Shown one piece after another: positions 1 to 5,985 of a stretch of 13,626 bases of DNA. Where the stretch lies: contig JAISRD010000194.1 in assembly GCA_031273835.1 (NCBI GenBank), positions 1 through 13,626 on the forward strand, given 5' to 3'. The notes below the pieces were generated by a model. The model ran no database searches, was not told the origin of the DNA, and saw nothing but the letters and a program-made list of their open reading frames with translations. The translations under genes were made by a program, and so were the position numbers. Within the stretch, counting starts at the first letter, position 1. Each line of letters begins with the position of its first letter. Source of the DNA: Treponema sp. GTDB lineage: Bacteria; Spirochaetota; Spirochaetia; Treponematales; Breznakiellaceae.

Positions 1-561
1 ACCCGCAATTCCGGCGAAATGGTTGTTGATCTGCGGCCGGTTTCGGCAAAATCCGGCGGTTCGGGGAGCTCCGAAAACTTCCCCCCCGAAATACCCCGGG
101 GGCAGGAGAGTTTCGAAACTATGCTGGCCAGGGAACTGGGGGGGGAACTTTCCCAGGATATTGTAAAACAGGCGGCCATCGTACTGAGAAACGGAGACAG
201 CGGTACGATCAGGCTTTCCCTTAAGCCCGAAACCCTGGGGAACGTTAAGATACGCCTCGAAATGGCCGACAACAAGATAGCGGGGCATATCATTGTGGAA
301 AGCGATGAAGCCCTCAGGGCGTTTGAGCGGGAAATTCACACCCTGGAACAGGCTTTTGAGGATTCCGGCTTTGAACAGGCCAATCTGGAATTGGCCATGG
401 ATTTCCGGAACCGGGAGGATCGGCAATGGAGGGACGAAGCGGGACCCTTCTTCTCCGAGCGTTTTGCCGGGTCTCTTTACGACGGGGAAAGCGCCGGCCT
501 GGAAGCGGAGGGCCGCTATGGTTCAGCGCTGGGAATTTCCGCGATCAACATGCTTGCATAG
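1..561 (+). CDS. fliK: Flagellar hook-length control protein FliK, C-terminal part (5' end outside the window)
   Basis: The reading frame is open from base 1 with no stop, so the gene starts upstream; 186 codons are visible. The ATG at 19 is only an internal Met. Visible residues about 60-130 form the conserved FliK C-terminal (Flg_hook) domain, with the signature stretch IRLSLKPETLGNVKIRLEM followed by the helical segment ALRAFEREIHTLEQAFEDSGF. In the family this domain contacts the FlhB cytoplasmic domain when the hook reaches its length, switching export from hook to filament substrates. The preceding Gly/Ser/Pro-rich stretch is likely the end of the secreted ruler region. The stop (559-561) lies 10 bases before flgD, and FlgD and FlgE, the substrates it measures, follow directly. 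A run of eight G (138-145) encodes Gly-Gly. Identity is firm from the C-terminal domain and position; nothing can be said about the N-terminus. Confidence 0.9.
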   Translation, partial: TRNSGEMVVDLRPVSAKSGGSGSSENFPPEIPRGQESFETMLARELGGELSQDIVKQAAIVLRNGDSGTIRLSLKPETLGNVKIRLEMADNKIAGHIIVESDEALRAFEREIHTLEQAFEDSGFEQANLELAMDFRNREDRQWRDEAGPFFSERFAGSLYDGESAGLEAEGRYGSALGISAINMLA

Positions 562-571
562 GAGAAGGTAA

Positions 572-1045
572 ATGGCAGAAATCGGCAGGATGAGTCCCCC
601 GGAAAGGGATGAATTGGACAGACAGGTAAAACAGTACAATCTGGAAAACTTTATTAAAGATAAGGAGAACGGAAGAATGCCCCGGCAGGCCCTGGGCAAA
701 AATGATTTTCTTGAACTTATGATGAAGCAGCTTGCCCACCAGGACCCCCTGGCGCCCATGGAAGACAAGGAATTTATCGCCCAGATGGCTCAGTTTTCCA
801 GCCTGGAACAGATGACCGCCATGTCGGAAAATTTTTCCCGGCTTTCATCTGATTTTGCCCGGGTGGCGGACCTTATCTCCAACGCCGAGGCCGCCTCCGC
901 GCTGGGTAAGCCGGTGGAGCTCGTCAACGGGGAAAATACCGTTCAGGGCATAGTGAAGGCGGTAACCAGGGGCGCCGAACCCCAGGTTTTAGTAAACGGT
1001 TACTACTACGACTGGGAGCAGGTAACCAGGGTTTTTGAGGAATAA
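572..1045 (+). CDS. flgD: Flagellar hook cap / hook assembly scaffold protein FlgD
   Basis: A 157-residue protein starting at ATG 572 with a good ribosome site (GGAGAAGG, 561-568). Residues about 50-85 carry the classic FlgD N-terminal signature (NDFLELMMKQLAHQDPL followed by FIAQMAQFSSLEQM), which marks the exported hook-cap protein that guides FlgE polymerisation and is shed when the hook is complete. Residues about 108-155 (GKPVELVNG...VLVNGYYYDWEQVTRV) resemble the small beta-rich Tudor-like domain. The full Ig-like domain of enterobacterial FlgD (about 230 residues) is absent, so this is the short form, as is usual in treponemes. An unusual polar leader of about 45 residues precedes the signature. 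The gene lies between fliK and flgE, 14 bases from flgE, as expected for an operon coupling cap, ruler and hook. Confidence 0.94.
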   Translation: MAEIGRMSPPERDELDRQVKQYNLENFIKDKENGRMPRQALGKNDFLELMMKQLAHQDPLAPMEDKEFIAQMAQFSSLEQMTAMSENFSRLSSDFARVADLISNAEAASALGKPVELVNGENTVQGIVKAVTRGAEPQVLVNGYYYDWEQVTRVFEE

Positions 1046-1059
1046 GGAGGAATACCGTT

Positions 1060-2463
1060 ATGATGCGATCTTTATACGCCGGCGTTTCGGGGCTTCAGAA
1101 CCACCAAACCAGAATGGATGTGGTGGGGAATAATATTGCCAACGTCAATACCACAGGCTTTAAGAAGGGCCGTGTTAATTTTCAGGATATGCTCTACCAG
1201 CAGTTAGCCGGAGCGGCAAGGCCCACCGAGGATTTGGGGGGCATTAACCCCAAGGAAGTCGGCCTTGGGATGTCCGTCGCTTCCATTGACACCATACACC
1301 TTCAGGGTTCACTGCAGACCACCGGGGTCCAAACCGACCTGGCCCTCATGGGTACCGGTTTCTTTGTGTTAAAATCCGGGGAAAACAGCTTTTATACACG
1401 GGCGGGAAATTTCGGCCTGGATAACCAGGGAACCCTGGTGAATCCCGCCAACGGCATGAGGGTTCAGGGTTGGATGGCCCAGGATCTGGACGGGACGCCG
1501 TTCCTCGATGTTTCCCGCGATCTGGAGGATCTTATAATCCCCGTGGGTTCCAAGGACCCCGCCAGGGCTACCACCAATGTAAACTTTGCCTGTAACCTGG
1601 ATAAGCGTATACCCCAGATACCGGAAGAAAATCCCACTCCGCAGCAGATCCGCGAAGGGACCTGGCGGTCCGCCATCAATGTTTACGATTCATTCGGGGA
1701 TGTCCATATATTACAAGTGGAATTTACCCGGGTTCCCGGTACGAACAACAGCTGGAACGCCGCGGTAACGGTGGACCCCGCAAGCGATCCGCCCACCAAC
1801 GCGGCCATAGGGCTGGGGGAAGAAGCCCCCGCCGCGGGGGGACCCGCGGTGTTTACCGTGAATTTCGGTAATGACGGACTTTTGCTTTCCGCAGCGGACG
1901 GCGAGGGAAATGAATCGGGCGGCGAGGGGGAGATCGTCATGAACGTGGCCTTTGACGTGCTTAACTCCACCGCCGGTGATGACGGCGCCCCGGTAAGACA
2001 GGTCTTTTCCCTCAACCTGGGTGAAGTCGGGGGGGCTGCCCGGGCAATTACCCAGTATGCCCAGGAGAGTTCCACCAAAGCGGTAGAACAGGACGGCTAT
2101 ACCATGGGGTATCTTGACAACTTCAAGATAGACCAGAACGGTATTATCACCGGGGTATTCTCCAACGGAACCAACCGGACCCTGGGCCAGGTGGCGCTGG
2201 CAAGTTTTGCCAACCAGGGGGGTCTTGAAAAGGCCGGGGAAAATACCTTTGTGCAGTCCACCAATTCGGGGCTTGCCAATATAGGCCCCGCCCGGGTGGC
2301 CGGCAAGGGGAAGATTATCGCCGGAACCCTGGAAATGTCCAACGTCGATCTGGCCGATCAGTTTGTAGATATGATCGTTACCCAGCGGGGTTTTCAGGCC
2401 AATTCCCGGACCATACAAACGGCCGACCAGCTTTTACAGGAACTTTTGACCCTGAAACGGTAA
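1060..2463 (+). CDS. flgE: Flagellar hook protein FlgE
   Basis: A 467-residue hook subunit starting at ATG 1060 (a second ATG at 1063 is adjacent), with AAGGAGG at 1044-1050 overlapping the flgD stop. The N-terminus (LYAGVSGLQNHQTRMDVVGNN, then NTTGFKKGRVNFQD) is the flagellar rod/hook signature. The C-terminus (GTLEMSNVDLADQFVDMIV, then TQRGFQANSRTIQTADQLLQ) is the matching coiled-coil D0 helix. The middle, about residues 150-350, is the variable surface region. Lys165 (codon 1552-1554), Cys178 (1591-1593) and Asn179 fall at the positions known in T. denticola FlgE to form the inter-subunit lysinoalanine cross-link, so a covalently cross-linked hook is expected. Cys178 is the only cysteine. 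A seven-G run lies at 2029-2035. FlgE is exported by the gate encoded downstream. Confidence 0.97.
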   Translation: MMRSLYAGVSGLQNHQTRMDVVGNNIANVNTTGFKKGRVNFQDMLYQQLAGAARPTEDLGGINPKEVGLGMSVASIDTIHLQGSLQTTGVQTDLALMGTGFFVLKSGENSFYTRAGNFGLDNQGTLVNPANGMRVQGWMAQDLDGTPFLDVSRDLEDLIIPVGSKDPARATTNVNFACNLDKRIPQIPEENPTPQQIREGTWRSAINVYDSFGDVHILQVEFTRVPGTNNSWNAAVTVDPASDPPTNAAIGLGEEAPAAGGPAVFTVNFGNDGLLLSAADGEGNESGGEGEIVMNVAFDVLNSTAGDDGAPVRQVFSLNLGEVGGAARAITQYAQESSTKAVEQDGYTMGYLDNFKIDQNGIITGVFSNGTNRTLGQVALASFANQGGLEKAGENTFVQSTNSGLANIGPARVAGKGKIIAGTLEMSNVDLADQFVDMIVTQRGFQANSRTIQTADQLLQELLTLKR

Positions 2464-2471
2464 TTTAAACC

Positions 2472-2669
2472 ATGATACAAGTAACCCGGCTTGACGGAAA
2501 GGAGTATTACATCAACCCCCACCAAATAGAATCCATTGAGGTTCGTCCCGATACGACCCTGCTTATGCTTTCCGGTAAATATGTGGTTGTCCGTGAAAAA
2601 GTGGAAGATGTGATAGGCCGGATTGTGGAATACCGTCGGCAGATTGGGGCTTTTAAAAACGAGGAGTAG
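2472..2669 (+). CDS. flbD: FlbD/SwrD-family flagellar protein
   Basis: A 65-residue protein beginning MIQVTRLDGKEYYINPHQIE and continuing with a VRPDTTLLMLSGKYVVVREKVEDVIGRI-type region, the full-length hallmark of the FlbD family (PF06289). It is predicted to be soluble and beta-rich, with no signal peptide or membrane segment. In Bacillus subtilis the relative SwrD is reported to be needed for full motor power during swarming, so a role in stator function is the best guess; the mechanism is not known. Its place directly before motA (6-base gap) supports that link. It starts 8 bases after the flgE stop, and no Shine-Dalgarno sequence is visible upstream (the 20 bases before the ATG are mainly A and T), so translation may depend on ribosomes finishing flgE. 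Confidence 0.92.
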   Translation: MIQVTRLDGKEYYINPHQIESIEVRPDTTLLMLSGKYVVVREKVEDVIGRIVEYRRQIGAFKNEE

Positions 2670-2675
2670 CGGATC

Positions 2676-3458
2676 ATGGATCTATCAACCATAATCGGGT
2701 TAGCAGGCTGTTTCGCCATGATAGGCCTTGGTATCATCACCGGAGGTACCGGCCTTTTGACCTTTGTGGATATTCCTTCGGTCCTCATCGTCGTGGCGGG
2801 GTCCTGGTTTGCTCTTTTTACCTTTTCCAATATTTCCGGCGCCGTGGGTATCTTCGGTACCCTGGGACTTACCATGAAGGTTCCCTCCTACGATGAAAAG
2901 GGCATTATCACCAAACTTATGGCCATGTCCGAAAAAGCCCGCCGCGAGGGACTTTTGGCGCTGGAAGAAGAACTGGAAGACCTGGAAGATGAATTTATGA
3001 AGAAGGGTCTGCGCCTGGTGGTGGACGGTACCGATGCGGAAATAATCCGGGCCCTTATGGAAACCGAACTGAGCCAGCTCCAGGGCCGGCATGCGGACAA
3101 GATAGGCAGCGTCAATATGTGGGCGACCCTGGCGCCGGGCCTGGGAATGCTGGGTACCGTTATCGGCCTTATCGGCATGTTGAAAAATCTCGAAGACAAA
3201 AGCGCCCTGGGTCCCAATATGGCGGTAGCCCTTATCACCACCCTTTACGGGTCCATCATGGCCAACCTGTTGATGATCCCCATGGCGGGCAAGCTTAAGG
3301 CACAGGACGCCATGGAGTCCAAGGTTAAGGAAATGGAGATAGAAGGGGTCCTTTCGATACAGGCCGGGGACAATCCCCGTATTCTGGCAATGAAGCTCCT
3401 TTCCTATCTGGAACCGGGGGATCGTAAATCTGTAGAAGCGGACGTGTTAAAGGATTAG
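2676..3458 (+). CDS. motA: Flagellar stator protein MotA
   Basis: A 260-residue inner-membrane protein; ATG 2676 is preceded by GAGGAG (2661-2666). Two N-terminal membrane segments (about residues 4-24 and 32-52) and two C-terminal ones (about 148-170 and 180-203) flank a charged cytoplasmic loop. The loop carries ARREGLLALEEELED, which contains the conserved Arg and Glu residues that contact the rotor protein FliG in the family. The third helix has the invariant Pro in APGLGMLGTVIG, part of the proton or ion path. With MotB it forms the ion-driven torque generator. The motA stop is only 3 bases from the motB start, so the two are presumably co-translated. Nothing in the sequence alone decides between proton and sodium coupling. 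Confidence 0.96.
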   Translation: MDLSTIIGLAGCFAMIGLGIITGGTGLLTFVDIPSVLIVVAGSWFALFTFSNISGAVGIFGTLGLTMKVPSYDEKGIITKLMAMSEKARREGLLALEEELEDLEDEFMKKGLRLVVDGTDAEIIRALMETELSQLQGRHADKIGSVNMWATLAPGLGMLGTVIGLIGMLKNLEDKSALGPNMAVALITTLYGSIMANLLMIPMAGKLKAQDAMESKVKEMEIEGVLSIQAGDNPRILAMKLLSYLEPGDRKSVEADVLKD

Positions 3459-3461
3459 GAC

Positions 3462-4187
3462 GTGGCGAAAAAAAAGCGGGAAGCGGACGAGGCAAAGGGC
3501 GAGTGGATCGTAACCTATTCAGACATGGTTACGCTGATGCTCTGCTTTTTTGTCGCCCTTTTTAATCCCGACGAATCGGATCCTTCCCAGTTACAGCAGA
3601 TGATCTCGGCCTTTAACGCCATCGGTATGGGCGCTTCCACCGGGGGGCATACCATAGCCCCGGGAAAAAGCGCCGACCTGGGAAACACCATCATGTCCCT
3701 GCCCTCAATGGACCGGGGCAGAAATTTGGGAACCGCCCTGCGCCGGGCCATAAGCCTCTTTGAGCCGGAACTGAAATCACACAAGGTTACGATTACCCAT
3801 GACGAGCGGGGCATTGTGATCAGCCTTGCCTCGGATGTTTTTTTTCCCCCCGCCAGTGCGGAAATTGACTATGAAAATTCCAGGGATATACTGCTTAGGC
3901 TGGGCGCTCTGCTTAACTCCCAGGAATTACTGGGCCGCCGTTTCCGTATCGAGGGGCATACCGACAGTTCCGATACGGACCCCCTGGTCTGGCCCTCCAA
4001 CTGGGAACTCTCCGCGGCCAGGTCCATCGCGGTACTTCACTACCTGGCGGATATAGGGGTGGACGAAAACCGCTTCCAGGTGGCGGGATTTGCCGCCACC
4101 ATGCCCTTAAGCAGGGATGATACCCCCGAGGGCCGGATGAATAACCGGCGGGTGGATATTATTATTTTAGATGAGGGGCATTTGTAA
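3462..4187 (+). CDS. motB: Flagellar stator protein MotB
   Basis: A 241-residue stator protein starting at GTG 3462; AAAGGA (3449-3454), lying at the end of motA, is the likely ribosome site. A basic N-terminus (MAKKKREADEAKGEW) leads into a single membrane helix holding the family signature TYSDMVTLML. Asp21 in it is the expected ion-carrying residue. A periplasmic linker containing the plug region follows, then an OmpA-like peptidoglycan-binding domain (about residues 110-235) with GHTD at 165-168, NWELSAARS and NRRVDI. This anchors the stator to the cell wall. A run of T8 then C6 (3838-3851) encodes Phe-Phe-Pro-Pro at 127-130 and is a possible slippage site. After motB comes the largest gap in the window. 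Confidence 0.96.
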   Translation: MAKKKREADEAKGEWIVTYSDMVTLMLCFFVALFNPDESDPSQLQQMISAFNAIGMGASTGGHTIAPGKSADLGNTIMSLPSMDRGRNLGTALRRAISLFEPELKSHKVTITHDERGIVISLASDVFFPPASAEIDYENSRDILLRLGALLNSQELLGRRFRIEGHTDSSDTDPLVWPSNWELSAARSIAVLHYLADIGVDENRFQVAGFAATMPLSRDDTPEGRMNNRRVDIIILDEGHL

Positions 4188-4233
4188 AATCAAGGTCTTT
4201 CAGAATAGCGGATTTTGAAAAACCTTAAGGGAC

Positions 4234-4262
4234 TTGCATAAATGCCTACAAATATGTATAAT
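4234..4262 (+). promoter_or_regulatory. Putative internal sigma-70-type promoter upstream of fliL
   Basis: A perfect -10 hexamer TATAAT lies at 4257-4262. TTGCAT at 4234-4239 (matching the first three bases of the -35 consensus) lies exactly 17 bases upstream, the optimal spacing. It sits in a conspicuously AT-rich 138-bp gap between motB and fliL, in an otherwise GC-rich operon. Predicted transcription would start near 4269 and leave a leader of about 57 bases before the fliL ATG. This would let the switch and export genes be expressed independently of the hook and stator genes. It is inferred from sequence only. Confidence 0.55.
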
Positions 4263-4264
4263 CT

Positions 4265-4318
4265 AAGAGGATTTTTCTAACCTCTTTATTTAGAAAGATT
4301 CTCTGGGATTTGGGAGGT
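4265..4318 (+). promoter_or_regulatory. Alternative hairpins and possible anti-Shine-Dalgarno element in the fliL leader
   Basis: Two overlapping stems are visible. Stem A pairs AAGAGG (4265-4270) with CCTCTT (4281-4286). Stem B pairs ATTTTTCTAA (4271-4280) with TTAGAAAGAT (4290-4299), ten base pairs including one G-U, with a nine-base loop containing CCTCTT. Stem B takes up the loop of stem A, so the two nested forms are unlikely to coexist. ACCTC (4280-4284) is also complementary to GAGGT (4314-4318), which overlaps the fliL ribosome site GGGAGG (4312-4317). The pairings are real in the sequence; a regulatory role is inference. Confidence 0.35.
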
Positions 4319-4325
4319 ACCGGAG

Positions 4326-4883
4326 ATGGGTGATGATGACGGACTGGATCTTGGCGGAGACGATGCAGGCGCCGGGATAGAAAGTACCGGAAAAAAATCA
4401 GGCGGCGGCATAGGCGCCCTTTTACCTAATTTACTCAAATTCGTAGCCATAGGCCTCGGCGCTCTTATTTTTATCGTCGTAGTAGTGGTAATCACCGTGA
4501 ATATACTCGGCGGCAAGGGGGATTCCCAAACTTCAATTGATCCTACCCAGGAATTTATAGGGACCAGGCCCCAGTATTCAACCTTTGCCCTGATCGGGCA
4601 GATGAGTACCCGTACCAAGGACCTTAATCATACCGTCGTGGTGGACATGGTCATAGGCTACGATATGAATAACAACGCCGCCCAGACGGAACTTACCTCC
4701 CGTGTGGTGTCCCTCAGGGATTTTACGAGGAATTATTTTTCCGGTAAGTTCTATACCGATTTAAGCCCGGAAAACGAGGGTGTTTTGAAACAGGAGATAC
4801 GGGAAATACTCAATACGCGGTATTTGGATACCGCCAAAGTCAGGGAGATATACTTTATAAAGCTTGATGTAATGGAAATATGA
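4326..4883 (+). CDS. fliL: Flagellar basal body-associated protein FliL
   Basis: A 185-residue protein; ATG 4326 has a strong ribosome site GGGAGG (4312-4317, 8-base spacing). A short acidic, Gly-rich cytoplasmic tail (MGDDDGLDLGGDD) is followed by one membrane helix (about residues 37-61, LLKFVAIGLGALIFIVVVVV). The periplasmic FliL domain (about 75-185) includes LNHTVVVDMVIGYDMN and ends with the usual EIREILNTRYLDTAKVREIYFIKLDVMEI. In the family this domain makes rings around the MotA/MotB stator and supports stator engagement. In spirochetes FliL also affects the orientation of periplasmic flagella. Its position directly after the stator genes and before fliM is standard, but here it may start its own transcription unit because of the promoter-like sequence upstream. 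Confidence 0.93.
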   Translation: MGDDDGLDLGGDDAGAGIESTGKKSGGGIGALLPNLLKFVAIGLGALIFIVVVVVITVNILGGKGDSQTSIDPTQEFIGTRPQYSTFALIGQMSTRTKDLNHTVVVDMVIGYDMNNNAAQTELTSRVVSLRDFTRNYFSGKFYTDLSPENEGVLKQEIREILNTRYLDTAKVREIYFIKLDVMEI

Positions 4884-4907
4884 TGAAAATCTTATGATTT
4901 TCATTTT
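4883..4907 (+). terminator. AT-rich hairpin with short T run just after fliL (weak terminator or attenuator candidate)
   Basis: ATGAAAATC (4883-4891) and GATTTTCAT (4896-4904) form a perfect nine-base-pair inverted repeat with a four-base loop. The repeat starts on the last base of the fliL stop codon and is followed by TTT (a run of four T in all, 4904-4907). The stem has only two G-C pairs and the T run is short, so it is at best a leaky terminator. It may instead protect or define an mRNA end. Confidence 0.35.
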
Positions 4908-4908
4908 A

Positions 4909-4928
4909 GGAGTTTCTTACGAAGCTCC
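4909..4928 (+). promoter_or_regulatory. Second hairpin in the fliL-fliM spacer, containing a Shine-Dalgarno-like sequence
   Basis: GGAGTTTC (4909-4916) pairs with GAAGCTCC (4921-4928) through eight pairs, one of them G-U, around a four-base loop. It comes directly after the first hairpin. Its left arm contains the only strong AGGAG (4908-4912) in the spacer. That sequence is too far from the fliM ATG to serve it directly and is buried in the stem. The role is unknown; mRNA processing or control of fliM translation is possible. Confidence 0.35.
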
Positions 4929-4956
4929 AGTTTATTGATGCGGGGTTTTGGATTTA

Positions 4957-5985
4957 ATGACGGAAGTTCTGTCGCAGGATGAAATAGATCAGTTACTCAC
5001 CGCGATAAACGCCGGGGATACGGAGCCCGAGGATTTTCGTCCCGCCGCGGATACCCGGAAAATAAAGATCTATGACTTCAAACGGCCCGATAAATTCTCC
5101 AAGGAACAGATCCGCACGGTCTCGATCATGCACGAGACCTTCGCCCGTTTAACCACCACAAGCCTTTCCGCCCAGCTCCGCTCCATGGTCCACGTCCATG
5201 TGGCTTCGGTGGATCAGCTTACCTACGAGGAATTCATCCGTTCCATACCTACCCCCACAACCCTGGCGATCATCAACATGGATCCCCTCAAGGGGAATGC
5301 CATACTGGAAATTGATCCGGCGGTAACCTTCTCTATCATCGACCGCCTCTTTGGAGGCACCGGCGAGGGTACCAAATCCCAGCATGAGCTTACCGACATA
5401 GAAAGCGCCGTTATGGAGGGGATCATAGTCCGTATTTTGGGAAATATGCGGGAAGCCTGGGCCCAGGTGATAGATCTGCGCCCCCGGCTGGGGCAGATCG
5501 ACACCAACCCCCAATTTGCCCAGATTGTGCCCCCCTCGGAAATGGTGGTTCTTGTAACTCTGGAAACCAAGGTGGGGGATGTGGAAGGGATGATGAACTT
5601 CTGCATACCCTATATAACCATTGAGCCCATCATAAGCAAGCTTTCCGCCCAATTTTGGTATTCCTCGGTGCGCCGGGGAACCACAACGGAAAACCTTAAT
5701 GTGCTTAAGGAAAAGCTCGCAACCGTCGATGTTAATGTAGTAGCCGAAATCGGAAAAATACAGGTCCCTGTCCGGGATGTACTTTCGCTGCAGGTCGGGG
5801 ACGTGGTCAGGCTGTACAATGTTCAGGTAGGGGACCCCTATGCCCTCAACATCGGCAGCAGATGTAAATTTTTGTGCCGGCCCGGTGTGATAGGCAAAAA
5901 AATGGCCGTTCAGGTGGTTAAGAAAATTGCCGAACTTGAGCAGGATGAGTTCGAGGAACTTGCGTCAGATGGGGAGGAAGTATAA
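4957..5985 (+). CDS. fliM: Flagellar motor switch protein FliM
   Basis: The core C-ring switch protein; 342 residues from ATG 4957. An in-frame TTG at 4948 would add three residues (MDL) but has no ribosome site at workable spacing. GGGG at 4942-4945 is a poor but better-spaced site for the ATG, which also gives the usual MTEVLSQDEIDQLL start. Residues 6-14 are the CheY-P-binding helix (LSQDEIDQLL). The middle domain (about 35-225) is CheC-like and holds LFGGTGEG with GGTG at 133-136, the FliG-binding motif. The C-terminal SpoA-like domain (about 245-320) includes VDVNVVAEIGKIQVPVRDVLSLQVGDVVRL, which pairs with FliY. The stop overlaps the fliY start by one base (TAATG), so switch-protein translation is coupled. 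The weak ribosome site contrasts with the strong sites of neighbouring genes. Confidence 0.96.
   Translation: MTEVLSQDEIDQLLTAINAGDTEPEDFRPAADTRKIKIYDFKRPDKFSKEQIRTVSIMHETFARLTTTSLSAQLRSMVHVHVASVDQLTYEEFIRSIPTPTTLAIINMDPLKGNAILEIDPAVTFSIIDRLFGGTGEGTKSQHELTDIESAVMEGIIVRILGNMREAWAQVIDLRPRLGQIDTNPQFAQIVPPSEMVVLVTLETKVGDVEGMMNFCIPYITIEPIISKLSAQFWYSSVRRGTTTENLNVLKEKLATVDVNVVAEIGKIQVPVRDVLSLQVGDVVRLYNVQVGDPYALNIGSRCKFLCRPGVIGKKMAVQVVKKIAELEQDEFEELASDGEEV

Noticed and set aside
1711..2418. A 235-codon minus-strand open frame opposite flgE
   Set aside because: Shadow of flgE: low-complexity Gly/His-rich translation, no recognisable domain, and full overlap with a gene of certain identity.
4948..4956. 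TTG start three codons upstream for fliM
   Set aside because: The nearest G-rich sequence ends only two bases before it, and family members begin with the MTEVLSQDEIDQLL-type sequence that the ATG at 4957 provides.
4938..4982. A 14-codon mini-ORF (ATG 4938 to TGA 4980-4982) overlapping the fliM start, possible leader peptide
   Set aside because: No ribosome site at usable distance (AGGAG is 25 bases upstream and in a hairpin), no suggestive codon run, and the ATG is easily explained by chance.
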